Below are positions 34,887 to 49,543 of a stretch of 64,000 bases of DNA, piece by piece. The DNA lies in contig MDYQ01000141.1 of NCBI GenBank assembly GCA_003024175.1, positions 1 through 64,000 of the forward strand, given 5' to 3'. How positions within the stretch are numbered: the stretch's first letter is position 1; the number at the start of each line of letters is the position of its first letter. Under the pieces are notes generated by a model. It was not told the origin of the DNA. It made no database searches and was given only the letters and a program-made list of their open reading frames with translations. The stretch comes from Planoprotostelium fungivorum. Its lineage: Eukaryota > Evosea > Variosea > Cavosteliida > Cavosteliaceae. The translations under genes and the position numbers were made by a program.

Positions 34887-36508
34887 TCAAAACTTTCGAT
34901 TGTATCCTCTGTTTCCGAACGAATACCCCCCCGGCTGCTCCTTATACAGAGATGCCACCCCGGCCTGCTGCCCCGCAGTCATCATCGTCGCCGAAGAACT
35001 GATGAAGCCGTAACTTGGCTTCGCCTGCGTGCTTCTGTGCGTGGCGCTCATCACTTTGCTTCCGGCCAATGTGGCTGATGAGCCCTGACCGCTTCTTGGA
35101 CCTGCAACGCCGAACGACCTCCCCTCTACTTCTAAAGGTCCTTGCTGGTTGTTCGTGTGGTTACTCGATTTGAAGCTGGTGCTGTGGTTCACCCCATTGG
35201 CCATTGTGTTTTTTTCGTGGCTCTTGTTGTTGTCGTCTCGCTGGGCAACGTAGGCGGGAAATTTGTGCGTGAGGGGAAAAGTGGAAGGCTTTGGAGATAG
35301 ATTGCCTCCGAACGGGTAATCGGTAGAGTTGGCGTTTTTAAGAGGTGATGCGGACCGATCACCATCTTCTGATTTGGGATGAGATGATGGTGCGGACGCT
35401 GCCGTCTGTAGAGGTCCCCCCGTTAAGAGCGTGTCCGGCGTGCCGCTGCGAGCGGATGATAGAGGAACGAGGGAGGCGAAATAAGGATGAGACAGTGCCT
35501 GTGACGCCGTCGGTCTCTTCTTTGGATCGTATTGTAAGAGGTCTCCGATGAGAGAAATGGCGTCGGACGATGCGGTCGGCATGAGAGTGGCTAATGATGT
35601 CTTTGTCATCTGAGGAAACTTGAAGTTCATGTTCTGTGCAAGCTTCTGCCCTTCTTGCCACAGCTGTGGAGTTGGGGTCCCCAATACAGAGACGATCTTG
35701 AATATCTGGTCTGCCTCGGTTGAGCCGGGAAACAGAGCCCTGCCCATATAGAGCTCCGCCATGATGGCACCTGACGGATGTCGGTGATGGTGCCGTAAGA
35801 TGACGTCTCACCTACTGCCCACAGGTCGATGGGTGAGTTGTATGTGGGTGACCGCAGGAGTAGTTCGGGAGCTCTGTACCAACGTGTGGACACGTATTCT
35901 GTGTAGGGGGGACGCGAGCGAATTTCTCTCGCCAGACCGAAATCGGCGATCTTGAGCTGGTCCTTGATGGCCAAGATGTTTTCTGGTTTCAGATCGCGAT
36001 GGAAGAAGCCGTGTTTGTGCATGTATGCCAGAGCCTGCAGGATCTGGAACCTGAATGGAGGTGAGGGAGGGAGGTGATGGCGATCTCACATGAAGAGCCT
36101 GATCTTCGCTTCGGTTAGAGTCTGATCTTTCATGATGTGATACAGATCTGAGTCGGCGAATTCGAAGACGAAAAAGAGTTCTTCGTTGTCTCGAATGACC
36201 TCTTTGAGCTTGACGATGTGTGGATGACTCAACTTTTTTAATGACTGTTGAAAAATGAGATGTCGGTGGTGGGTGATGGTGATAAGTGCCAGTCGCGACT
36301 CACTTTGATTTCTCTCAATTGCAAACATTCCTCCCATGTCTTGAATTTTTTCTTCATCTTTTTGATGGCAACCTGCAGCGAGTCGTTTAGAAATGAATTT
36401 TCATATCACAATCCTTCTCACCGTCTCATTGCTGTCGATGGAGACTGCTTTTATGACAGTACCGTAGGCGCCATCACCCAGCTGCTTGCCAATTTTATAC
36501 CGATTCAT
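34887..36508 (-). CDS. MAK/ICK/MOK-family (RCK) protein kinase
   Basis: Start [18 protein letters not shown] at 36508, with [20 protein letters not shown] containing the ATP lysine, the MKK-F-W-EC signature of the MAK/ICK family, and the alpha-C Glu. The catalytic loop is [10 protein letters not shown], the metal loop is [10 protein letters not shown], and the activation loop is [19 protein letters not shown]. The TEY dual-phosphorylation motif stands where animal MAK and ICK have TDY. The C-lobe includes [20 protein letters not shown] and [17 protein letters not shown] long Ser/Pro/Asn-rich tail of about 200 residues follows, as usual for this family. MAK and ICK kinases control cilium length and intraflagellar transport turn-around, which fits the CCDC96 gene at 49.5 kb. 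It converges on the F-box gene with 200 bp between. Confidence 0.88.
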
Positions 36509-37128
36509 ATCGGCCTGAGTAGATGATCAATGCACTGCTCGTCTTCTATAAACACGTCTCATGTATGTTCTAAATCGATGTTGAAATGAATGCAACACTC
36601 AGCGTCCCACAACGACACCTCTATAAGATGAATGTCTTCACCTGCGCTGTCCGTGCGCCAGGTTCAGACGGAGCCCAGACAGGATGAGTGCAGCCGTTGT
36701 TTGTTTCGGGAGGCGCTGTCGGTTTCAGAACTAAAAATAACTTTTTGTGTTTTTATTTCTTCTGCGAAACTTCTGGCGGAACCAGTCCACCTCTCGCGCT
36801 GAAGAGAAGAGACACACTCATGAGAGTTCGATTTCTCAATATCTGTCTATTGATGGGTACTTCCACGGTCTATACCAAGAATGATGAGGGATCCACCGTG
36901 ACTTAAATTAATTTCGAACACGAAGGTGTTAGACGCACACAGAGAGAATAGAGGTCACTCGTGCTGTAAATCCTTTAGACATTGTGATTGATGTATGTAT
37001 ACAACGTCGTATCATAGAGTGTTGCTGACGGTCTCAACTTGCCGAGATTTCGGTTGAAACTTGAGTTGCACCTGTCAACGCCATGAGGTATCCACCACAA
37101 CTCCGACTCGAAGCTCATCACCAACACA
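36509..37128. promoter_or_regulatory. Divergent intergenic region (kinase / GPS receptor)
   Basis: 620 bp between divergent starts at 36508 and 37129. Only short ORFs occur. T-rich runs (about 36735-36765) are seen but no recognised element. Confidence 0.35.
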
Positions 37129-40100
37129 ATGACCCTACGAACACGCAACGTATACGCTATCTTATGTATTCTGTCACTCTTCTGCATGTCCTTTGGTCAA
37201 AATGATGTGTCGAAGAAGATGCAGAGAGTCGTCATTTCTTCAAAGACGGTGGACACGGACGTATTGGCCATCGTCTTCGGAGACATTGTCTGTGAGCCCG
37301 TCCGATATCGATCTATGGGAAACGAAAGATGGGAGGTTTTCTGTGAACTCCCTCACGATTCTCTCTTGGATTCCGCAGAGGTGAAGAACATCTCTTCGAT
37401 CGAATCACCCCTCACATTTGTAAAAAGATCCTCGCATTCGATCTCCTATCAGGAGAGGTTATGAAGGTCCACTCTTCATCGACCATCATTCAAGACGATC
37501 ATGTCCAAAGGAGAGGTCCCGGGGGCATACTCGATCACCTACCGTTGCCCTTCCAACAGGACACATCACCACACGGTGCTCCATCTCAGGGCGCCTCTCA
37601 ACAGGTGTGATGCAGCTGAAGAGGATGAGACGTCCTCATAGATATCGCTCATCACGATCAGGGTGCGGGACAACAACAGAACCCTCCTCAAAACGCACCA
37701 GGACAGCAACAGAGCTCCTCTCACAATGCTCCAGGACAGCAGGGCCCATCACAGAATGCTCCCGGTCAACAGCAGAGTACTGGACAGGGTCCATCACAGA
37801 ATGCTCCTGGACAGCAACAGAACTCGCCTCAGAACGCTCCCGGTCAACAGCACGGTCCATCGCAGAACGCACCAGGACAACAACAAGGCCCCTCTCACAA
37901 TGCTCCGGGCCAACAGGGTCCGTCACAGAATGCTCCAGCACAACAAGGTCCATCACAGTACGCTCCCGGTCAACAGCAGAGTCCCTCTCAGAACGCACCA
38001 GGACAACAAGGTCCATCACAGAATGCACCAGGACAGCAGGGACCTTCACAGAATGCACCAGGACAGCAACAGGGTCCATCACAGAATGCTCCCGGTCAAC
38101 AAGGACCTTCACAGAATGCTCCCGGTCAACAGCAGGGTCCCTCTCAGAATGCTCCAGGGGCATCACCCTCTTCTGTGTCTCCCGCTCAGCAGTCTCCAAG
38201 CTCTCAAAAGGGTCCTGAACCGTCTCCTTCCACGCAGAACGGTCCAGGTCAACCTGAGACCCAGAATGGACCAGCTCAGCCCACACCTACCACGCAGAAC
38301 GGCCCTGCTCAGCCTACGCCCACCTCTCAGAATGGCCCCGCCCAACCTGCCACGCAGAACGGACCAGGACAGCAGACACCTACCTCTCTGAACGGTCCAG
38401 CTCAACCTATGACTCAAAATGGACCTGGACAGCCTGCCCCCACATCTCAAAAGGGCCCCGCTCAGCCCACACCTACCTCTCAGAATGGACCAGCTCAGCC
38501 CACGTCCACATCTCAGAATGGACCAGCCCAACAGACACCCACCTCTCAGAATGGACCAGCTCAACAGACACCCACATCACAGAAAGGTCCAGCTCAGCCC
38601 ACATCTACCACGCAGAATGGACCAGCACAGCCTACACCCACATCTCAAAATGGACCAGCACAACCTACACCCACATCTCAGAATGGACCAGCACAACCTA
38701 CACCCACATCTCAGAATGGACCAGCACAACCTACACCCACATCTCAGAATGGACCAGCACAGCCTACACCCACATCTCAGAATGGACCAGCTCAACCTGC
38801 TACTCCGAGCGGCCCCGGTAGCTCACAATCACCCCCTCCTCCTACGTCCCAAAATGGACCCTCCCCCGCACCACAGAACGCCACGAGCGGTCCCAATTCT
38901 CCATCATCCAGCCCATCGTCGGTCCAAATGGCTCCCACGGTGACCCAAAACGGGACCCAGAGCTCCAACAAGACGCGACCCATTGCGCCCAATTCGAAAG
39001 ACGGCCCACTGAAGCCGGAAGATCAACCTGTATCTCCCCCCTCTCCTCCATCTACAACGACCACTTCTACCACGAAGAGCCAGATGACGAAGAGCTCCAC
39101 TCAGGCCAGCACGACCGCCCCCCCGGGTCCTCCCGGTCCGAATGGGTCCGATTTGGGACCCATCCCTCCCGCCACCCCCGTCAATCGTCCCACGCCCCCT
39201 CCACCTCCTCCAGCCAGCGGGCCCGTTGTAGATCAAGCCATACAGACTCTGAACAACGACAGCTCCGTCATCGGCCCAGTACAAGCAGCGGTGAGTCCGA
39301 CGAAAAATGGCAGGTTGTAGTCTGACCCACGGACAGAACCTCTTGGACACCATCGTAGTGGGTGAGTCGGCCTGGGAAGCCCAGGGATAATGACATAAAT
39401 TACAGGCCAGAACCTCACTTCAGTACAAGTCTTCAGCGTCGTCTCGCAGGTGGTGACGAAATTGTTAGACTCTTCAAATGGTCAGACTGTGTCGATGAGT
39501 TCGTACGCTCTACAACTCAGCAGTGACCCCATATCTACAACCGAGGTGAAGGAAAATGTCGGAATTTATCTGGAATTTACGCGTTGTAGACGGAGAACAC
39601 CCTATCCTTGTCCGATCAGACTCAAGCTTCTGTACCCTTCTCCGTCAGGAGAGACGCCACGGGAGGCGTACCGTACGCAGTCGTTCTCATGTCTTTCTCT
39701 CAGGACGATCTATTGAGTGATGGCAGAAGGTGATCGAGGAGACAAGAGAGAGTTTGACGTGGAGCAGGATGAGTCTGGTCACGGGTCTGTCTCTGTTGGA
39801 TGTCAATGGAACGGAATTGGTGGTGCAGAACACTACCGAGGAGATCAGAATCGATATTCCGCTGACGTACCTGCCACCGGACGGATACAGTGAGGATTCC
39901 ATGACATCCGATCGCGATGATCGACGCGATGGTCATCATCAGATATCATGATCTACTTGGAATCGCATCATCATTAAGATCATCGTCAGATCACATCCGA
40001 TCACGATCATCACCGATCGGATCATCACGATCGTAACCCATCACATCATCACAATCATCGATCATCATCAATCATCACACGACGACATGTGAACATACAA

Positions 40101-41802
40101 ACAGGTCTCCAATGCCAATGGTGGGACGAATCCTCTTCCAACTGGAGCCCCGAAGGCTGCCGGACCGTCCATCAGCCCAACCTCACCGTCTCCTGCCTCT
40201 GCAATCACCTCACAAATTTCAGCGTGGGAACGGTTCCCATCCACTCCGTCCCTCTGTCCCAGATCTCCTCCAACGACTCCGGCTTATCTTCCGGATCGAA
40301 AGCGGCCATCGCAGTCAGCGTCTCCCTTGCATGCACTCTCATCATCAGCATCGCTGCCTTCACTGTCTATCGTAGAGTGAAAATGTCATCGGAAGACAAG
40401 GGAGAGTTCAAGTTGGTGGAAGAAGAAGAAGTTGTGCCTCTGAAAGAAGTGACCATCGTGGCGGAGGTATGATGTGATGTCGTAGACAGAGTCCGACGCG
40501 TTGTAGATCTCCAAGAGTGGTACGGCGGCGGTGTACAAGGGTCTGTGGAAGGAGACCACTTCTGTTGTTCTGAAGAACAACGTCGGAAATTCCGAAGTCC
40601 TCTCCCTGCAGAGAGAGAGGAATGCTCTGAAGGTGAGAATTTTTATCAATTTTCTTCCCCTTTTTTTGTTTCCGTTTTTTTCTTTTGCATTTTTCTTTTC
40701 TATCTTTTCTTTGAGAAAACAAACTGATAAGAGATGTAGAAATTGCATCACCCCAATATCGTAATGTATTACGGCAGATGGAGGGATGAAGCTTCTGTCA
40801 TGCACTTGATGATGGAACACATCGAAGGTTTTAATCTGAGGCACTTGATGGCAGATCGAAGCGTAGATCGCACGACTTACTTTGACATGTGGGTCACATC
40901 GAATCCAATCGTTTCACATTCATCTGAATCATTTTTATTCTTCCCCCCACGCCTTCGCTCACTCTCTGTAGTATGTCACAACTGTGTAACGTCTACTCTT
41001 ACCTGCAATCTTGTGCGGTAGTTCAAGCCCAATTGACGCCAGATAACATCATGCTGTGCCCTACCTCAGATAAATACTTCCACGTGAAGCTGGTGGATTT
41101 CTCCATAGCCAGAGCACCCGGACAGAGAGAGGCACATTCGGCAAACCAGGCCAACATCAAATACAGCGTGAGTAAAATGGCGGGAAAAAAATGGCGGGAA
41201 AAAATGGCGGGAAAAATTGAGACGGGACAGGCACCTGAAGTCTTGAACGAGAGGAAATATTCGGCCAAATCAGAAATTTGGTCCTTCGGTGTTATTCTAT
41301 GGTGAAGAGGAAATTTGAAGGAAAACTGAGAGAAAATCCAGGGAGATATGTCATCAAGGACAGAGACTGTACGGCCCCGCCACGGACGAAGAGGTGATCA
41401 TCATCGACACGATCATCATCACCGATCACTGACATCCCTCCAGGTCATCGAGAGAGTGTGTAGAGGATACAAATTAAAACAATCTGCTTCCCTTCCACAA
41501 GAGATGAAACAAATCACTCAGAGATGGTGATCGTCTATCATCATCATCACCATCATCTCACACTCTTCAGTTTCGAACCGAAGCCGGAAGACAGACCCGA
41601 ATGGATCGATCTCCAGATCTTATTCCCCAGAATTTACGTGAGTCCATCATCATGCGATCTCATCACGTGCACGAGTGACATGCAGAAGGTTTATACCAAG
41701 AAGACGACACCCAGTCACAGTCGATCCCATTTGATCGCGGAAGGTTATACGGCCACACCCGGAAACGTCGATGTTCAACATGCATACAGACTGAGCGAAT
41801 AA
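37129..41802 (+). CDS. Receptor: Pro/Gln repeat stalk - GPS - TM - pseudokinase
   Basis: Signal peptide MTLRTRNVYAILCILSLFCM at 37129. A short N-terminal region (about 37190-37600) is followed by two tandem-repeat stalks (QNAPGQQQGPS units, then QNGPAQPTPTS units, 37662-38810) and a Ser/Thr/Pro mucin-like segment with a PPGPPGPNG stretch. A GAIN-like region follows. The GPS motif CQWWDESSSNWSPEGC with CLCNHLTNFSV (about 40108-40225) keeps the HL/T autoproteolysis site. One TM helix (AIAVSVSLACTLIISIAAF) leads to an acidic juxtamembrane segment and a kinase-like domain: SGTAAVYKGLW, VVLKNN (ATP Lys), HHPNIVMYYGRW, VQAQLTPDNIML in place of [17 protein letters not shown] in place of DFG, then APEVL and SEIWSFGVILW. 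The HRD Asp and Arg are replaced, so phosphotransfer is unlikely, although Lys and the DFS Asp could still bind nucleotide. AATAAA overlaps the stop (41798-41803). Many short introns, including a stop-free 63-nt one (41168-41230). Confidence 0.8.
37662..38160 (+). repeat. Coding tandem repeat 1 (QNAPGQQ-GPS units)
   Basis: About 14-15 imperfect units in frame, each near QNAPGQQ(Q)GPS (30-36 nt), form the membrane-distal stalk. Variants include NPPQNAPGQQ, QSTGQGPS and HNAPGQQGPS. They are Pro/Gln/Gly-rich and lack Cys. Confidence 0.8.
38230..38810 (+). repeat. Coding tandem repeat 2 (33-nt NGPAQPTPTSQ units)
   Basis: About 16-17 units of mostly 11 codons (NGPAQPTPTSQ). Units between about 38615 and 38790 are almost identical at the DNA level, pointing to recent slippage or unequal exchange. 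Earlier units vary in length (NGPAQPATQ, NGPGQPETQ). Confidence 0.85.
41168..41230 (+). other. Stop-free 63-nt intron in the receptor
   Basis: It starts gtgagtaaaatggcggg and ends gagacgggacag. It contains three copies of atggcgggaaaaa, is 3n long and has no in-frame stop. Removing it joins NIKYS directly to APEVLNERKYS, the normal spacing before the APE motif. Confidence 0.65.
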
Positions 41803-41973
41803 ATATATATCGTCTACAGAGTATCTCGGTGGCTCACCTAAACCATCCTCTGTGGACACGTGCGTGTCTGGGTGTGCCTCATTCAATTTCAATGAAGGAC
41901 CATTCAGTGGTGTTGATTCAGCGAACACGAACATCGGAAGCTCTCATTTACATACACCACCGAAACACGAAGC

Positions 41974-43050
41974 ATGGCAGCAGACAGCGACCACGAATAT
42001 CAGCAACTGAGAGCGGAGATCCAGAAGAAGCTCATCGACACCGACTTCGAGCAGTGGTTCCCCTTGGTCGATCCTGAAGACACAGCGCCCACCTTGTTCT
42101 ATCCCATCACGAGAGAGATCGCAGAGACCATCTTGAACGCCAACCGATCTCTGGGTTCGACATCTTTAGAGGCAGATAGGATCGCAGATCTGACGCCGCT
42201 CAATGATTATGAGGCGAAGCTCTTCGCGATGGTCGCAGGTGGCCTTCAAAAGAAGATCGACGTGTTCGGTCCCAGTTTCATCAAGACGAGCAGCATGAGT
42301 CCCAAAGACGTTGTCCTTCTGTTGCCGTCGTTCAAGACGAACTATTCCAACAACTACCGGACGGAGAGGGAGAAGAGAGGGTGGAACGATATGAACAAGA
42401 ACGAACAGAATCAGACGAAGCTGCTCGCATTCATGGACGCCTGCACCCTCTGTCTACAGTTTTCGAATGCCAAGGAGGCGCTCAGAGCTTTCGTCCTCAG
42501 TCAGAGGACAGCAGAAGGCATGGAGAGAGCTCTTACGCACGAGGAGTACGGCAACTTCATCATCAGAAAATGGATGCCAGCACCTCTCGACTCTGAATTT
42601 CGACTCTTTGTCCACGACAACGTTCTGAGAGGGGCATCACAGTACATCGACTCTTACTTCTCCAAGAGGATCTTCCATCATCGAGATCACGTCGCCGCCG
42701 CCATCACAAAGTTCTTTCACGATAAGTTGGGACCCAGACTTCATTCGACCTTCTATCATTACGCCGTGGACATCTGCATCCCCGATCTGTCATCTTACAT
42801 CACTGACACGGATCTCATCGTCCCCGTCGATCAGTGGGAGCTCAAAGTCATAGAAGTTAATCCTTGGTTTGAATCCACTGGCATGTGTCTCTTCTCTGGT
42901 AGAGCTGAGGAAGAATTAGAAGAGAAGGAGGGGAGACAGTTTCCCATCGTGAAGGTGCAAGACAAATTGGTCAGTCTGGGATTCATGTCTAAAGATTGGA
43001 GAGAGGCGATGTATAGGGTGGAAGCAGAGGTGGAGGCGGAGACGAAGTGA
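41974..43050 (+). CDS. CDC123/D123-family protein, intronless
   Basis: One uninterrupted 358-codon ORF, unusual in this intron-rich window. D123 features are in order: FEQWFPLVDPEDTAPTLFYP at the N-terminus, SMSPKDVVLLLPSFKTNY, NFIIRKWMPAPLDSEFRLFV followed by NVLRGASQY, and near the end ELKVIEVNPWFESTGMCLF, matching the family's (V/L)RKW..(I/M).P..EFR.FV, ISQ and D.NP...TD..LF blocks. CDC123 is an ATP-grasp-fold chaperone for assembly of the eIF2 complex, linking growth to translation start. The sequence is divergent (VIEVNPW where DFNP is typical), so it may be a CDC123 paralogue. The C-terminal tail is acidic. Confidence 0.75.
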   Translation: MAADSDHEYQQLRAEIQKKLIDTDFEQWFPLVDPEDTAPTLFYPITREIAETILNANRSLGSTSLEADRIADLTPLNDYEAKLFAMVAGGLQKKIDVFGPSFIKTSSMSPKDVVLLLPSFKTNYSNNYRTEREKRGWNDMNKNEQNQTKLLAFMDACTLCLQFSNAKEALRAFVLSQRTAEGMERALTHEEYGNFIIRKWMPAPLDSEFRLFVHDNVLRGASQYIDSYFSKRIFHHRDHVAAAITKFFHDKLGPRLHSTFYHYAVDICIPDLSSYITDTDLIVPVDQWELKVIEVNPWFESTGMCLFSGRAEEELEEKEGRQFPIVKVQDKLVSLGFMSKDWREAMYRVEAEVEAETK

Positions 43051-43337
43051 TGTGAAGGATAAAATGAGATTTATTTTGGAATATCTTATGATGAAGAGTG
43101 TCGTGCGACTTTGTGATCAGTGATCAGAATCAAATGTTGCTCTCACCTTCTCTTTCTTTGTGTGGCTAACTGTGTTGTGTGGATTGATGATCACATGATC
43201 ACGTGTGTAGGTGTATGTTGTTGCACAATATTTTTGAAGACGAAAAGAATAGAATGTGGTGACTATGTAATTTATCGATTGAAGGTGAAGCCCTTTCGTC
43301 CCCCATTGATCATCATACACAGTTTTTCCTCAGCACA

Positions 43338-44051
43338 TTATGCTGCGCCAGCGACGACCAGCAGAGCTGTGTCGACTTCTTGTGGCGTGAGGAATAACGA
43401 GTAATCGATCGTGCTGAGAAAGTTTCTCTCCATGTTTCCAATGTCCTTCCTGCTCAGACCACAGACCTCCTGGACCAGATCGGCATCGACTCCCCAGTCC
43501 TCCCAGAACTTGACAGTGACGATGGCAGAAGTCAGGAGTAGCCGAAAGAAGTCCGCTGGCACGATGGGCCCAGTCTTTCGAATGTATCTGTCCATGTAGA
43601 TAATGGTCGGCAGGAGCAGGTGCTTCTTGTATCGGTACCCCATCAACTTGACGAGGTCCTTGATGCAGGAGAAGTAATCTCGGACGAGGTCGTGTCGAAC
43701 TGTATCATTGGCGTGAAAGAATCGGTCGACCATGCAGTAGATGGCCTTCTTCTGTCGGCTCTTCTCCAACTTGTGAGCGTTTCTGACGTGCTTGGGGGTG
43801 TAGCGAGCGTGTGGCCCTGCCGTCAACTTCATTCGGACGGCCTTGATTGCGATGGGTGTTGCTCTGCTCATGTCTTCTCTTGTGTGTCCGTCTCTGTCTT
43901 TCTGATGATGTTTCAGGTAAAGAAGGAAGCCCAATCTGCGGAATGGTGATTTTCTTCCAACTTTCTCGGCTCCTTCGCCGTTCGGGAGCAAAATATGAGA
44001 AGGACCGTGGAAGAGCGTGAGACGAGCCGAAATCTCCCGTGTTACACGCAT
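43338..44051 (-). CDS. PHO80/cyclin-P-like cyclin
   Basis: The C-terminal 130 residues form a PHO80-type cyclin box: HLLLPTIIYMDRYIRKTGPI, then FFRLLLTSAIVTVKFWEDWG, a block with VCGLSRKDIGNMERNFLSTI, and DYSLFLTPQEVDTALL. These match the order Y-D-R-(I/Y), H/F-R-L-L-(I/L)-(T/A)-(S/A), K-(F/W)-x-D and N-x-(L/M)-E-x-x-F-L. Such cyclins partner PHO85/CDK5-like kinases. The ORF opens at 44051, but the methionine of SRATPIAIKAVRMKL near 43871 may be the real start. The residues before it look less protein-like. It converges on the CDC123-like gene. Confidence 0.75.
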   Translation of the reverse strand: MRVTREISARLTLFHGPSHILLPNGEGAEKVGRKSPFRRLGFLLYLKHHQKDRDGHTREDMSRATPIAIKAVRMKLTAGPHARYTPKHVRNAHKLEKSRQKKAIYCMVDRFFHANDTVRHDLVRDYFSCIKDLVKLMGYRYKKHLLLPTIIYMDRYIRKTGPIVPADFFRLLLTSAIVTVKFWEDWGVDADLVQEVCGLSRKDIGNMERNFLSTIDYSLFLTPQEVDTALLVVAGAA

Positions 44052-44396
44052 TCATCCTGTGGTTGGGGTTTACGGACTTCTTGATAACTCCGTAACACGG
44101 AGATGTCGTAGAGAACTGCTGGTGTCACCCAGTTGGGGGGAAGGCACCAGGAAGAGGAACCCGATCGGATCATCATCCGGCGGATGATTGGATGATCGGG
44201 TGGAAATGGATGATGGAAAGATGGAAGCAGTTTCTCCTTTTCTTTATGACGACCACAGCAACCGTTTCGACTGTCTTCCACTCTGTCATTCGGCCGAAAA
44301 GAGAATCTCGAGCGAGGAATATTCTTCTGTCTCTCATGATGGTCTGCACGGTGCGTCAGCACACGATCTGAACATCTTCTAACAAGATGATGTTCA
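44052..44396. other. Intergenic region
   Basis: 345 bp between the YAK1 stop (44397) and the cyclin ORF, both on the minus strand. No gene is supported. Confidence 0.3.
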
Positions 44397-48869
<4,473 letters not shown>

Positions 48870-49543
48870 CGTAAACAAGGAAGGCGGTCAATCTAGAAGA
48901 GTCATTTGTCGGGAGAGATAAAATGGATATGAATAATTTGAGATTGGATGTTAGAAATTGTGTGCCATGTGACTATGACTGACATGAAGATGGATCGAGC
49001 GAGCGCTGCGGATCAGTCGCAAATTGAAGAAGATGTGTCTATCATACAGATGTTTCAATCTCACCCTTCTGTATATTTCACTTATCAAAACGGTTGGAAT
49101 GATATGAAAAGAGTGCCTCGATGCAGGCCAGGGTCGAGTCGATCGATTTCTCGTCTAGCATGTGATGATATTATGCCGACAGAGTGGATCCAAAATCCCA
49201 CTCGTAATCTATATCTGATGGTATACGCACCACAGAATTATGTCTTTCAGCCGCCGCTGTAGCTGTAGTGTTTGGCAGCAGATGATGATGTCTGGGCGTT
49301 CTTCTTTGCCGAGAACTTTTCACGGTAAGGAGGCGCGGCTTTTTTACAAATTTCACTTCCGACCGCACGAACACACACAACATCATCTGTGAATTGATCC
49401 ACACGAAGGAGGGGCGGAGAGGTCGATCGCGAGGTTAGACATTAGAGGAAGAGATACGCTGTCTGTGACTTCCATTCCTGTGTGGAGCAACTGGATTACG
49501 CTTGTGTCTAAAAATAATTTGTTCCGAATTTTGAAACAGAAGC
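48870..49543. promoter_or_regulatory. Divergent intergenic region (YAK1 / CCDC96)
   Basis: 674 bp between divergent starts. A 104-codon plus-strand ORF (48948-49262) has no recognised features and is probably chance. No other element is recognised. Confidence 0.35.

Noticed and set aside
37607-38391. Long overlapping ORFs on both strands over the receptor stalk (Arg/Thr-rich and Glu/Val-rich proteins of 200-240 codons)
   Set aside because: They are other-frame readings of the QNAPGQQ and NGPAQPTPTSQ tandem repeats. Splicing, the upstream signal peptide and the downstream GPS fix the true frame.
48948-49262. 104-codon plus-strand ORF between YAK1 and CCDC96
   Set aside because: There is no motif or splice partner, it lies in a divergent promoter region, and its length is compatible with chance.
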